Assembly (NCBI GenBank): GCA_034090045.1
Contig: JAXDTI010000001.1
Location: 1-64,000 of the forward strand
Direction: 5' to 3'
Source: JAXDTI01 sp034090045
GTDB taxonomy: Bacteria; Actinomycetota; Actinomycetes; Actinomycetales; Actinomycetaceae
DNA: 64,000 nt
Positions within the stretch are counted from its first letter, which is position 1. Each line of letters starts with the position of its first letter. Of this stretch, positions 31,318 through 40,226 are shown piece by piece. The position numbers and the translations under genes are program-made. The notes under the pieces are model-generated. The model ran no database searches and was not told the DNA's origin. It worked only from the letters and a program-made list of their open reading frames with translations.

Positions 31318-32493
31318 TTAATTAAGAAGGATTGTTTCTTTACTAAAAATGCGAGAAAGCAGAAACATGCCAAGAAATGCGACTATCAGATTTATAATAA
31401 CTGTGATTAAAATGGCTATCCAATCCATTTCAAATGAAAAAATATCTATTATCACCAAGACTGTGTTGTATATTGGCACAAGAAAAGCTTTGTAACCTTG
31501 CTCAACCGCACGATTGAACATTCCTAATAAGCCGATCGCCATAACAACCACCATTACAGGGGTTAGAAACATCTGGGCTTCACGAGTGCCGCTACAAAAA
31601 CTAGACACTATCATTATTGCCATCACGAATATAAAGGTGGCGCTGAGCACAACCAACATCAACGCTAGATACTCAATAGGGGAATATTCACCCAATGCCA
31701 TTTTTTGCCCTACGACTGCCGGCAATGCTGCAAGCACACCAGTGACACTGGAAACAGCAATAGCAATACCCAAACTCGCACAAGCGAGAACTTTCCCCAA
31801 AACTACGCTACTTCGCCTTACAGGACTGACCAGAATAGCCATAAGCGTTCCGCGCTCTTTTTCTCCGGCAATGGTTTCTGCAGTTACTGCCATTGTTCCA
31901 GAAAAAATTAGCGTTAGTATTAGAAATGGTAGAAAAGAAACCGAGGAGCTACTTGTTTTATCGGCGCTTGTAGCCAAGTCATAGCGATAGTCTCTTGACC
32001 CATTAACAGTAAAGAGGTTAGCAATCGACATTTCATACGTGTTTAGAATCTGGGAAATAGCGTCATACGCATATATGGATTTCTCCACAGTAGAGTTATA
32101 GTAAATGCCTATTTCTGGAGGGATTTGTCCACTCTCAACCCGATCTCTGTTGAAAAACACTCTCTCAGAGAAGTCATTGGGAAATACAAGATACGCATCT
32201 ACGCTGCTATCTTTAATGCTTGTATACATGGTCTTGTAGCTTGGCAATTTGGTGATTTCTTTGAAAGAAACATGTGTTGTATCTGCTAAATTGCCCAAAA
32301 ACTCAGGTTGATTTACAACCCCGATGGTTGAAGACGATAACTGTTCCTGTTTCTGTTCAAAAGCATCGCCCATGATTGTCCAGGTAGCGTAAATAAGAAT
32401 CCCCGGTAACAATAATGACAGAAATGCAGGTATTCTTCGTGCAAAAAAACGTTTAAGCTCTTTACAAAAAATAATCCAAGCGTCAATTAGCAT
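31318..32493 (-). CDS. ABC-2 type permease (NatB-like)
   Basis: 391 residues from the ATG preceded by GGGAGG (spacing 8); the open frame runs 35 codons further upstream inside the ATPase gene. Topology: one helix near the N-terminus (FLSLLLPGILIYATWTI), a large extracytoplasmic domain of about 150 residues, then five to six helices with the family motif ETIAGEKERGTLMAILVSPV. This is the ABC2_membrane_3/NatB architecture of exporters of ions, drugs or peptides. It pairs with the ATPase whose stop it overlaps. AT-rich relative to the core genes. Confidence 0.85.
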   Translation of the reverse strand: MLIDAWIIFCKELKRFFARRIPAFLSLLLPGILIYATWTIMGDAFEQKQEQLSSSTIGVVNQPEFLGNLADTTHVSFKEITKLPSYKTMYTSIKDSSVDAYLVFPNDFSERVFFNRDRVESGQIPPEIGIYYNSTVEKSIYAYDAISQILNTYEMSIANLFTVNGSRDYRYDLATSADKTSSSSVSFLPFLILTLIFSGTMAVTAETIAGEKERGTLMAILVSPVRRSSVVLGKVLACASLGIAIAVSSVTGVLAALPAVVGQKMALGEYSPIEYLALMLVVLSATFIFVMAIMIVSSFCSGTREAQMFLTPVMVVVMAIGLLGMFNRAVEQGYKAFLVPIYNTVLVIIDIFSFEMDWIAILITVIINLIVAFLGMFLLSRIFSKETILLN

Positions 32494-32494
32494 T

Positions 32495-33271
32495 TTATTG
32501 CCTCCCGTTTCTCTCGTAAATATCAAAGAAAAGCTTCTCGAGAGATTCATTGGCGCATAACCTGGAACAGTTACCTGAAATCTGCAAGCTACCCGCAAGA
32601 AGAATTCCTATGCTGTCACAAACTTTTTCGACCACATCAAACATATGGGTTGAAAGCAGAATTGTCTTACCCTCGGCTTTCAGTTGCATCATAAAATCAG
32701 TAATAACTTTTCCTGATACTATATCCAGACCATTAGTTGGTTCGTCGAAAATAATCACATCAGGATTGTGAGCTAATGAAACAGCCAGGGAGGTTTTTTG
32801 CTTCATTCCAGTAGACAAATCACCTAGTCTAGTATGCGCAAATTTGTCTATTCCTAACAGTTGAAACAATTGCTCTTTGTGTCTCTGCGATGAGTCACGA
32901 GAGACATGATACAACCGAGATGATAAATCAAAGAGATAGTCTGGTGTAAAAACTTCATCAAGCTTTAAATCATTTGTTAGAAAACCTATTTTGCTTCTCA
33001 CTCTTGACGGATTCTCGAGTATCGATACACCATCTATGAAAGCATTTCCGCTATCGGGGCGTATTAACGTAGCTAGCATTCTGAGAGTAGTAGTTTTACC
33101 GGCACCATTGGGTCCCAGTAACCCATATATTTCTCCTTTTTGCACAGTAAAGGAGAGGCTATCGACAGCCGTGAACTCTTTAGATGCAGTACTCTTATCT
33201 CGCTGTTCCTTGCGAGATAGTCTGTATTTTTTTGTGAGCGCGTATAGTTCTATAGCGTTATCGCTCATCAT
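32495..33271 (-). CDS. ABC transporter ATPase (NatA-like)
   Basis: 258 residues from one of two adjacent ATGs (33271 or 33268) that overlap the end of the previous gene. Walker A LLGPNGAGKTTT, Q-loop GFLTNDLKL, signature LSTGMKQKTSLA, Walker B VIIFDEPTNGLD, H-loop STHM. The signature has T in place of G, as is common in NatA/CcmA-type ATPases. Partner of the downstream permease; part of the four-gene AT-rich operon. Confidence 0.88.
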   Translation of the reverse strand: MMSDNAIELYALTKKYRLSRKEQRDKSTASKEFTAVDSLSFTVQKGEIYGLLGPNGAGKTTTLRMLATLIRPDSGNAFIDGVSILENPSRVRSKIGFLTNDLKLDEVFTPDYLFDLSSRLYHVSRDSSQRHKEQLFQLLGIDKFAHTRLGDLSTGMKQKTSLAVSLAHNPDVIIFDEPTNGLDIVSGKVITDFMMQLKAEGKTILLSTHMFDVVEKVCDSIGILLAGSLQISGNCSRLCANESLEKLFFDIYERNGRQ

Positions 33272-33953
33272 CGACATTCCCAAATCCGAAAGTGCTCCTG
33301 TATGCTGTTTCCGCATCGGTGGTTTCCAAGCAAACCTTCCTCTTCACTCGACCGTTGTCTAACACAACAACCTCATCAGCCAATCCGTCAAGAAAACTGA
33401 GAACATGACTAGAAACCAATACAATCGCACCCCGCCTTGTTGCTCGCATAATTTCATCCTTCAGGATTAACGTGGTTTGAATATCTACAGAATTAAGAGG
33501 CTCATCCAGAATCAATAATTGCGGTTCACCGGAAAATGCACACGCAAGTGCCAACCGTCTTTCCATTCCTTGTGACAGCTGGTTTATCGGTGCATCTATG
33601 AAATCATCGCATTTAAACCGCATCAAGGAGCTTTCCTCATTTTTTACGGTTATTCCACGCATTACAGCATCGAATTTATAGAATTGTCGGCAAGTAAAAT
33701 TCTCAAAAGCATATGCCTGTTGAGGTAAATACCCCACGCTGCTGCGCGATACCTCCACGATAGGAACTGTTTGAAAGAGCACATCACCGGAATCTGAATC
33801 AGATACTCCAGCTATCACTTCGAATAAAGTGCTCTTACCCGCACCATTTGGCCCAACAATTCCGCATACTTGACCTCTCTGAACTGTGAAATCTATCGAA
33901 GTAATACCTGCACCGTTTCTATAGTGTTTTACTAGATTGGATATTTCGAGCAT
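33258..33953 (-). CDS. ABC transporter ATPase, second of the island
   Basis: 231 residues from ATG 33953 with GGAGGAGA upstream. Walker A GIVGPNGAGKST, Q-loop GYLPQQAY, signature LSQGMERRLALA, Walker B LLILDEPLNSVD, H-loop SSH. It overlaps both neighbours. It probably energises the unusual membrane protein encoded just upstream, giving two ATPase/permease pairs in one operon, a layout seen in peptide-antibiotic export or self-protection systems (inference). Confidence 0.85.
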   Translation of the reverse strand: MLEISNLVKHYRNGAGITSIDFTVQRGQVCGIVGPNGAGKSTLFEVIAGVSDSDSGDVLFQTVPIVEVSRSSVGYLPQQAYAFENFTCRQFYKFDAVMRGITVKNEESSLMRFKCDDFIDAPINQLSQGMERRLALACAFSGEPQLLILDEPLNSVDIQTTLILKDEIMRATRRGAIVLVSSHVLSFLDGLADEVVVLDNGRVKRKVCLETTDAETAYRSTFGFGNVDDER

Positions 33954-35017
33954 CTCGGTCTCCTCCAGACAGCTAGCAGAACGATTGACAGTATTGGAAA
34001 TAGTGCACATACTATAAAGACCCCGACAGCGGTAAAATTAACATATTCGGGTTCTGAACGTTCAATATAAATTTGTATGACTGCAGTTACCAGTGCAAGC
34101 GAAACACTTAAGAACAAGAAGGATAATAATTCGGTTCTGATATTATCCTCAACCAACACACCTAATTTAAAAGCGATACCAAAAGATAACAGTAGAAAAA
34201 CCGACTCTAGTATCAGCATTCCAAACACCTTCTCGTGCAGGGATGGTCTATAAAACCGATTGATAAACACAAATCCGTTTTCACAAAGACCTGTTGTTAT
34301 ATCTATCTGAATAGCAATCGCTGCAAATAGTGCAACAATACTCTGCGCAACAACTCCGAAGTCAAACTGATTAATCGCAGCGAAACCTGCCAGAGAAAAG
34401 ACTAAATCAATAACTACCAGTAAAGGTGCCGTTAGACGAAGGAAAACATAACTGATAGCTATAATTCTATTATTAGGAACAGGTAGGATACTTAATAACC
34501 TGGTTGTTTTAGATCCATTCGATACGGATACGTTGCTAAGCTTCCAAGCATATCCGGTTGCAATAGCAAACATGTAGAACAGAGCAATAGTGAACACAAA
34601 AACCAACAGGTACCATGAAAACATAGAAAAAAACCTGCTGACAGAAATTGTACAAAAAGCCGCAAACATCGAAACCACCCCAACTGGGCAGAGCAGCAAC
34701 AAAAAGAGCCAGATTAATGAAGACTTTTGAAAACCTAAATAGTGAAGATACTTATTTTTTCCATCGTAGAAATCCATGTATATCAATCTTCCTGCCAGCA
34801 CAACCGGCACGAATAAAAAAGCACAAGCTACAACAGGCAGAATATAGGGGTTGAGATAACCTGCATTTTCCATTACTTTCAGTTCATCGAGCATAACAAG
34901 TAACAGCAAAAGGGCAACACACGACATAGCTAGAGAACGAACCCATTGAGTCTTGAGAACGCACAGAGGGGAAGATGCGCTCAGATAAGTGCGCATAAAC
35001 ATGCAACTCTCTTTCAC
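33932..35017 (-). CDS. Integral membrane protein of the ABC island
   Basis: 361 residues with about nine to ten hydrophobic helices and almost no large loops (for example WVRSLAMSCVALLLLLVML, YILPVVACAFLFVPVVLA, LLSFLFLSVSLALVTAVIQI). I recognise no specific family; size and context fit the membrane half of an ABC exporter. It starts with GTG, with GAGG about 8 bases upstream; an ATG five codons later is possible. First gene of the island operon. Confidence 0.7.
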   Translation of the reverse strand: MKESCMFMRTYLSASSPLCVLKTQWVRSLAMSCVALLLLLVMLDELKVMENAGYLNPYILPVVACAFLFVPVVLAGRLIYMDFYDGKNKYLHYLGFQKSSLIWLFLLLLCPVGVVSMFAAFCTISVSRFFSMFSWYLLVFVFTIALFYMFAIATGYAWKLSNVSVSNGSKTTRLLSILPVPNNRIIAISYVFLRLTAPLLVVIDLVFSLAGFAAINQFDFGVVAQSIVALFAAIAIQIDITTGLCENGFVFINRFYRPSLHEKVFGMLILESVFLLLSFGIAFKLGVLVEDNIRTELLSFLFLSVSLALVTAVIQIYIERSEPEYVNFTAVGVFIVCALFPILSIVLLAVWRRPRCSKYPI

Positions 35018-35061
35018 ATACCATCCTCAGATAAGTATTTTTTGGACACTAAATCCGTTTT

Positions 35062-35343
35062 TCATAGATTCATATGTTCCAGAATTCTGGACACCTGATA
35101 CCTGGATACAGATAGACCACTTTTATTACATTCGTCCACCAATGCACAAACACTGATATCTGGTTTTCGCGTTTTAAGATCAGTAATTAGTGCCTCACAT
35201 TCAGTCTTCAGGTGTTGTTTTTTCTCATTTTTCTCCTGATTTGCTATGGAATAGTACACGCTTGATCTCGGAACTCCAAGCAATTCACATTTTTTCAACA
35301 TCGATACCCCCCCCCTGTCTTCCGATGAGTTTTGCGCTATCAT
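35062..35343 (-). pseudogene. IS3-type transposase OrfB, N-terminal fragment
   Basis: From residue 15, MLKKCELLGVPRSSVYYSI then a charged helix and EALITDLKTRKPDISVCALVDEC to ILEHMNL: the HTH_21-type N-terminus of an IS3 OrfB, which normally runs on into the rve catalytic domain. Here it stops after 93 codons, before the catalytic part. It lies between the ABC operon and bcp, near the integration junction, and differs from the IS3 scrap at 653-892. Confidence 0.65.
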
Positions 35344-35410
35344 TAAACGCTTCTCGCGGGAAATGTATATCTAACTACGCGTCCTTCGGGATATGCCTAC
35401 TGACAATAAC

Positions 35411-35454
35411 ATTGGTGGGGATGATGACGTAACTTGCGTATCATCCCCACCAAT
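35411..35454. repeat. 15-bp perfect hairpin just past bcp
   Basis: ATTGGTGGGGATGAT and ATCATCCCCACCAAT are exact inverses separated by 14 bases. It starts 5 bases after the bcp stop codon, inside the island end. Downstream on the minus strand is GTTATTGTCAG, not a T-run, so it is a weak terminator at best and could be the recombination-end hairpin of the island. Confidence 0.75.
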
Positions 35455-35459
35455 TGAAA

Positions 35460-35945
35460 CTAAATGTGCCTTTCTTGGAGGGAGCCAACCCGGTCATAGA
35501 GGCGTGCGACATGACCGGTGGCTTTCACGTTGTATTGCGCGAGCAGCACCCGGGAGTCTTTACCAACCACCACTGTAGAGCGAATCACTCCCTCATATAC
35601 GCGACCGTAATTCTTCTTTTCGCCCCAGGCACCCCAGGCAGCCAACACCTCGTGAGCCGGATCGGAAGCCAAGGTGAACGGCAGCGTGTATTTCTCGGCG
35701 AAACGATCCAGGCGCTCAACGGGATCCGGCGACACGCCAACCACCCGCCACCCGGTAAAACGCGCGAAAGAATCCCGAAAATCACAGGCCTCCGTGGTAC
35801 ATCCAGGGGTCATAGCTTTCGGATAGAAATAAACGATCGCACCTATTTCTGCCCGCTCCAGTTCTTCGGCGAGGCTAATCTCGCCGCCACCTGCCGTACG
35901 CAAAGTAAAATCGGGGGCAACCTCTCCCACCTCAAGTTTCGCCAT
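35460..35945 (-). CDS. bcp: Thioredoxin-dependent peroxiredoxin BCP, C-terminus altered
   Basis: 161 residues of the BCP/PrxQ family: PDFTLRTAGGGE, the peroxidatic and resolving cysteines in PGCTTEACDF (Cys49 and Cys54), and VVGVSPDP. It reduces peroxides with electrons from thioredoxin. The last residues GSLQERHI come from the inserted island; the original end ASW lies 4.2 kb away after the 40-bp repeat. The catalytic domain is untouched, so activity is expected to be kept. Confidence 0.94.
   Translation of the reverse strand: MAKLEVGEVAPDFTLRTAGGGEISLAEELERAEIGAIVYFYPKAMTPGCTTEACDFRDSFARFTGWRVVGVSPDPVERLDRFAEKYTLPFTLASDPAHEVLAAWGAWGEKKNYGRVYEGVIRSTVVVGKDSRVLLAQYNVKATGHVARLYDRVGSLQERHI
35486..35525. 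repeat. 40-bp direct repeat, copy inside bcp
   Basis: Matches 31266-31305 with one difference (A/G at 35514/31294). It covers codons for KATGHVARLYDRV. The two copies bracket 4.2 kb holding the ABC operon and the IS3 fragment. Confidence 0.85.
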
Positions 35946-36074
35946 TTCAATATCCTTACCCGCGAGCCTTAATCACTGTCTAAAGGCTACCGCATTGCCG
36001 GATTGGGCGTGCCACATCTCTGGCGACACCCACCATCACACAGCTAGGATTAGCGATAGAGCAAAGGAGCCACA

Positions 36075-37124
36075 TTGCGTATTGAAAAAGCCTGGGCGAT
36101 TGACGGTCCGCAGGAAAAATTCCACCCCACCACGATTGAGAGGCGCGACCCCGGGCCACATGACGTGTATTTCGAAATCAAGTACGCCGGCATTTGCCAC
36201 TCCGATATTCACACGGCACGTGGCGAATGGCACCCGGATGTGCCATATCCGCTGGTGCCCGGTCACGAAATCGCTGGCATAGTAAAGGAGGTGGGCTCCG
36301 AGGTAACAGGGTTCAAGGTCGGCGACCGGGTCGGCGTGGGCTGCTTCGTGTACTCCTGTGGCGAATGCGAGACCTGCAGGAACGGGCATGAACAGTTTTG
36401 TGACAGCAACGGTGGCGCGGTCTATACCTATGACTCATACGACCGTGACGGCAAACCCACCAACGGAGGCTATTCCAGCGCAATAACCGTAGACGAAAAC
36501 TATATTTGCCACATCCCCGACAGTATCGACCTGCCGCACGCCGCCCCGATCATGTGCGCCGGTATCACCACTTTTGCGCCGCTGAAACGCTATGGCGCGG
36601 GGCCAGGGAAAAAGGTCGCAATAGTGGGGCTCGGAGGGTTAGGTCACATGGGGGTGCAGATTGCCGCGGCGATGGGTGCAGAAACCCACGTGATTTCACG
36701 AACCCGCAACAAAGCTGAGGATGCCGCACGTTTCGGCGCGGTCGAGCTGCATCCGACAGTCGAGAAGGGCACCTGGGAGGCGATGCGCGGACAATTCGAC
36801 CTGATTCTCTCCACGCTCTCTGACGGTGTAGACCTCGATGACCTGCTGGAATCTGTACGCCCCGAGGGGGTGGTGTGCGTGGTGGGTCTGCCCGAACACT
36901 CCCAGGAATTGAACCTGTCAGGGCTGGTTGGGCAGCAAAGACTGCTGGCGGGGTCGAATATCGGCGGTATCGCGGAAACCCAAGAAGTGCTGGATTTTTG
37001 TGCCGAACACGACATCACACCCCAGATTGAGGTCATTTCGGCTCACCAAATCGATGAGGCATATAACCGCGTAGTGAACTCTCAGGTACGTTACCGCTAC
37101 GTAATCGATTCGGCGACACTGTAG
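36075..37124 (+). CDS. Zinc-dependent NAD(P)H alcohol dehydrogenase
   Basis: 349 residues, starting with TTG after AAAGGAG (spacing 5). MDR family of the cinnamyl/AdhC type: catalytic zinc ligands Cys41 (GICHSD) and His64-Glu65 (VPGHEIAG), structural zinc cysteines in SCGECETCRNGHEQFC, nucleotide motif GLGGLGHMG. It interconverts alcohols and aldehydes with probable NADPH use. Free-standing gene, convergent with the mutarotase gene. Confidence 0.93.
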   Translation: MRIEKAWAIDGPQEKFHPTTIERRDPGPHDVYFEIKYAGICHSDIHTARGEWHPDVPYPLVPGHEIAGIVKEVGSEVTGFKVGDRVGVGCFVYSCGECETCRNGHEQFCDSNGGAVYTYDSYDRDGKPTNGGYSSAITVDENYICHIPDSIDLPHAAPIMCAGITTFAPLKRYGAGPGKKVAIVGLGGLGHMGVQIAAAMGAETHVISRTRNKAEDAARFGAVELHPTVEKGTWEAMRGQFDLILSTLSDGVDLDDLLESVRPEGVVCVVGLPEHSQELNLSGLVGQQRLLAGSNIGGIAETQEVLDFCAEHDITPQIEVISAHQIDEAYNRVVNSQVRYRYVIDSATL

Positions 37125-37133
37125 CAACCTACT

Positions 37134-37970
37134 TTAGGAGACACTCAACTTGAAACCGAAAGTGTGGGTGGCACCGGCGGGGATACGCACTGCATCGCGC
37201 TGCACGTTCCCGATCTCGATGCAGACGAAACGCTGCCACTCGCTGGGCTCCAGAAACTTGTGTTCCCCCACACCCTCCGGGCCGGGGTTCCAAACTACCG
37301 CGTCAATGGCGTTTTCCGGAGTTATCGTCAAGGTTCGCCCACCGGCATCCAAAAAAATCTGACCGACACCGAAATGTATCTCGTCCCGGGGACGGTAACG
37401 AAGCGACCCGTCCTCGACACGCCAGGCTTTACCGTCCGAACCCTGCACATAGTCGCGGGTTTCACTGCCCTCCAGACCACGGATAAGCACCTGCCGCACA
37501 TCCGACACCGCATAGTAGGCGTGCATCACCTCATCAACGAGAACCTCACGGGTAGGCGAAGTCACCGTAACCGCGATTCGCAGTCTCCCACCAAACTCCA
37601 CGTCACAGCGATATTGCAGGTCATCCGGGTAATCTGCGGCTCCCGGCAGGTCAGTAACCGCGCTTTGATCCAAGTTCCAGGTCACGCGAGTCAAATCATC
37701 GGCGAGACGTTCAGCACCAATAAAATCCCATTCAACCCAACGCACCAAACCGTGTGCGCGCGGATGCTCCACCCCGTCAATACCGCCACCGAACCAGGGC
37801 AAACACAGCGGCACGCCCACGTGAGCCTCGTCACGTTCCGCTACGGCATCGCCAGTACGCGAACTGCAGAAAAAAACCTCGGAAGTATCGTTAGGTTTCC
37901 AAGAGATAACATTGGCACCGTAATCCATCGCGTGCAGCACACCCGCCGCGTTACTAAATTCGCGTTCCAC
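37134..37970 (-). CDS. D-hexose-6-phosphate mutarotase (aldose 1-epimerase family)
   Basis: 278 residues. It matches the YeaD-type mutarotase fold: GVPLCLPWFGG with the substrate histidine region EHPRAHGLVRW, LHAYYAVSD-like HAYYAVSDVRQVLI, and the catalytic glutamate near FVCIEIGN. It interconverts the anomers of hexose 6-phosphates. The upstream region on the same strand consists of the 85-bp repeats and tRNA-Leu, so its leader may contain repeat units. Confidence 0.88.
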   Translation of the reverse strand: MEREFSNAAGVLHAMDYGANVISWKPNDTSEVFFCSSRTGDAVAERDEAHVGVPLCLPWFGGGIDGVEHPRAHGLVRWVEWDFIGAERLADDLTRVTWNLDQSAVTDLPGAADYPDDLQYRCDVEFGGRLRIAVTVTSPTREVLVDEVMHAYYAVSDVRQVLIRGLEGSETRDYVQGSDGKAWRVEDGSLRYRPRDEIHFGVGQIFLDAGGRTLTITPENAIDAVVWNPGPEGVGEHKFLEPSEWQRFVCIEIGNVQRDAVRIPAGATHTFGFKLSVS

Positions 37971-37992
37971 TCCCCCCAGCCTATAGGGGGAA

Positions 37993-38265
37993 GTTCGGTC
38001 AGCCTAGCTGTGCGCGAGAAAAACTACGTTTCCAAACTTCCAGCGTCGTTGACCTCACCAACAAAGCAAGCCTTGCCGTTCGGTCTGCCTAGCTGTGCGC
38101 GAGAAAAACTACGTTTCCAAACTTCCAGCGTCGTTGACCTCACCAACAAAGCAAGCTTTACCGTTCGGTCTGCCTAGCTGTGCGCGAGAAAAACTACGTT
38201 TCCAAGCTTCCAGCGTCGTTGACCTCACCAACAAAGCAAGCTTTGCCGTTCGGTCTGCCTAGCTG
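37993..38265. repeat. Three tandem 85-bp repeats downstream of tRNA-Leu
   Basis: Units start at 37993, 38078 and 38163, exactly 85 bp apart; a fourth begins at 38248 and merges into the tRNA-Leu 3' end. They differ at only a few positions (for example AAACTTCC/AAGCTTCC and GCCTTGCC/GCTTTACC). On the minus strand each unit contains CGCGCACAGCTAGGCAGACC, whose first 8 bases equal the 3' end of the tRNA, and a small hairpin CAAAGC/GCTTTG. 85 is not a multiple of 3, so no protein repeat is encoded. Confidence 0.93.
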
Positions 38266-38347
<82 letters not shown>

Positions 38348-38395
38348 GCCCCCTAAGTCTATTCTTAAATAACCGTATAACAATAAACGGCGCGG

Positions 38396-38836
38396 TCACT
38401 CGGTCGAGCACTGGTCTAGCAGCACCTTTCGGGTAACGAAGTTCCATACGGCGACAACAATAGTGGCGACGATTTTACTTATCAGGTAACTGACACCAGC
38501 CAGGTCGGTACAAACCCACATGAACAGGTCGTTTATACCCAACCCGATTAGGGAACCGACGAGGAACACCACGATTTCAAAGGTTCGGGTGCGATCCTGG
38601 CGGTGTCGAAACACATAGCGCATCGAAGCCAGATAGTTGAAGATGACCGACACGGTAAAGGAGATGGTTGCGCTCACCAGGTAGTGCAAACCGACAACTT
38701 CGGTGAGGAACACGAGCAGAGCATAGTCGATGACGAAAGCGCTAACCCCGACAATACCGAAAGCAAAAACCTGTCGAATCAGTCGCACGGGTTGCTGTCC
38801 TCTAGCGATCTCAACCGACGGTTTTGTCTGTTGCAT
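38396..38836 (-). CDS. GtrA-family membrane protein
   Basis: 146 residues with four hydrophobic helices and the GtrA features FAFGIVGVSAFVIDYALLV, FNYLASMRYVF and a basic end. GtrA proteins are small flippase-like partners of polyprenyl-phosphate glycosyltransferases. It overlaps the DUF2304 gene by 26 bp. An ATG with GGGGTG upstream was chosen; a GTG four codons earlier is possible. Together with DUF2304 and the GT2 gene upstream it forms the usual GtrA-DUF2304-GT2 trio. Confidence 0.85.
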   Translation of the reverse strand: MQQTKPSVEIARGQQPVRLIRQVFAFGIVGVSAFVIDYALLVFLTEVVGLHYLVSATISFTVSVIFNYLASMRYVFRHRQDRTRTFEIVVFLVGSLIGLGINDLFMWVCTDLAGVSYLISKIVATIVVAVWNFVTRKVLLDQCSTE

Positions 38837-39233
38837 CGCCAGTTTCACCCCGGTTTGCTGTTGTTTCAGGGGCAGTGGCGAGCGGTTTCACGGCGAGGTT
38901 TTCCGGGTGAGAACGCGCAATGGTGAGTTCTTGGGCGAGATCCGCTATCTTCCATTCCAGGGTGTTTACGCGGCGATAACTGACAACCGCATAGGACAGG
39001 AAAGCTATCACCAGCAGGTACAGCAGCAGGTCGGTGCCGCGCCCCACCCCAACCCAACCGGCAACAATACCGGTGACATCCGGGAAAATGATTGATACGA
39101 CAGCGAGCACCACGAACACCAGCAGCAGCAGCCGGCGCAGCGCCACGTTCTTACTGTTACCGGTGGAACGCACCAGGAACCAGGCAATCACCAGCACCGT
39201 CAAGATGAGCAGCGTCTTTATTACTATCTGCAT
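38811..39233 (-). CDS. DUF2304 membrane protein
   Basis: 140 residues: three helices (IKTLLILTVLVIAWFLV; LRRLLLLVFVVLAVVSIIF; LLLYLLVIAFLSYAVVSY) and then VNTLEWKIADLAQELTIAR, the conserved helix of DUF2304. These proteins occur next to polyprenyl-phosphate glycosyltransferases, role unknown. Lies between the GT2 and GtrA genes. Confidence 0.85.
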   Translation of the reverse strand: MQIVIKTLLILTVLVIAWFLVRSTGNSKNVALRRLLLLVFVVLAVVSIIFPDVTGIVAGWVGVGRGTDLLLYLLVIAFLSYAVVSYRRVNTLEWKIADLAQELTIARSHPENLAVKPLATAPETTANRGETGDATDKTVG

Positions 39234-39294
39234 TCTGGTTCCTCCTGTGTTTTAGCCTATAAATAAAATCTTAAAGGGCAGCGCCTTCATTTTT

Positions 39295-40059
39295 TCAACG
39301 CCGCGGATCATTCGGCTCGAAAAGCATATCGGTGAGAATGTTTATGCCGTTGAGGAGGCTCTGACCCTTGGCGCGCGAATAGTCAGTGTAGTCGATAGTG
39401 ACGGGTTCTTCCGCCCAGGACAAACCGGTGCGGGCAAGTTGAGTAACCATTTGGGAGGCGTGCGCCATGCGGCTTTGGGTGATGTGCAGCCGGGCGGCGG
39501 CATCACGACGCAGCACCCGCAAACCATTGTGTGCGTCAGTGAGTTGGATGCCGTTGCGCCAGTGAGCCACACGGGCAGCGGTGACAAGCACCAATCGTTT
39601 CAACCATCCTGCCTGGTGAGAGCCGGTCAGGAAACGGGATCCGAGAACAAAAGCGAGATTGTCGGTGGCGGCACGGCAGATCATGCGCAGGGCATCGGCA
39701 GGGCGGTGTTGCCCGTCAGCGTCAAAAGTGACGATATATTCAGCATCGGTATAGGTGAGCACCCAGGTGATGCCGGTTTGCAAGGCCGCGCCCTGACCGA
39801 GGTTAATAGGGTGTTCGATGACGGTAGCACCGGCGGCACGGGCAAGCTCGGCGGAGTTATCGGTGGAACCGTCGTTGACGCAGAGGATATTGGGGAAAGT
39901 TTCGTGGGCTTTGCTGACTACCTCGGAGATGACCTGTTCCTCATTATAGAGTGGCACCACCAACCAGGTTCTCGCCACCAGCTCGGCATCCGGCGTGCCC
40001 GCACACCTAATCCCAGTATCCCCGGTGCCTGTCACGGCATTCCCCGCATCACTACTCAC
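39295..40059 (-). CDS. Family 2 glycosyltransferase, dolichyl-phosphate-sugar synthase type
   Basis: About 254 residues. GT-A fold signs: WLVVPLYNEEQVISEVV, VNDGSTDNS, INLGQGAALQTG, the metal site DADGQH, and HNGLRVL. No C-terminal membrane helices, so it resembles the short Dpm1-like enzymes that transfer a sugar from a nucleotide to polyprenyl phosphate, consistent with the GtrA partner. The start is uncertain: the frame opens at 40173; the GTG at 40059 is preferred because upstream codons look non-coding, but spacing to a ribosome binding site is poor. Confidence 0.82.
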   Translation of the reverse strand: MSSDAGNAVTGTGDTGIRCAGTPDAELVARTWLVVPLYNEEQVISEVVSKAHETFPNILCVNDGSTDNSAELARAAGATVIEHPINLGQGAALQTGITWVLTYTDAEYIVTFDADGQHRPADALRMICRAATDNLAFVLGSRFLTGSHQAGWLKRLVLVTAARVAHWRNGIQLTDAHNGLRVLRRDAAARLHITQSRMAHASQMVTQLARTGLSWAEEPVTIDYTDYSRAKGQSLLNGINILTDMLFEPNDPRR

Positions 40060-40226
40060 ATCCCCAATCTTGCCACACCTGCCTTGAAACCCCCTGCACA
40101 CCAGCGCGCCTGCCAGCCGTGACCGCCCTGAACCGGGCGAGTTGATAGGTATCCCTACAGTTGCGGGCACCACCCGTCAATCAGCCCGGCGCGGGGTCAG
40201 TAGGTACTCGTCTCACGGTTGCCAAC

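Noticed and set aside
35325..35432. A 35-residue plus-strand peptide (MSFALSLNASRGKCISNYAS...) as a bacteriocin precursor for the ABC island
   Set aside because: It has no ribosome binding site, no leader motif, and its last codons are the left arm of the hairpin at 35411-35454. No modification enzyme is nearby.
37993..38265. The 85-bp repeats as a CRISPR array
   Set aside because: The whole 85-bp unit is repeated, there are no unique spacers between short repeats, and no cas gene is in the window.
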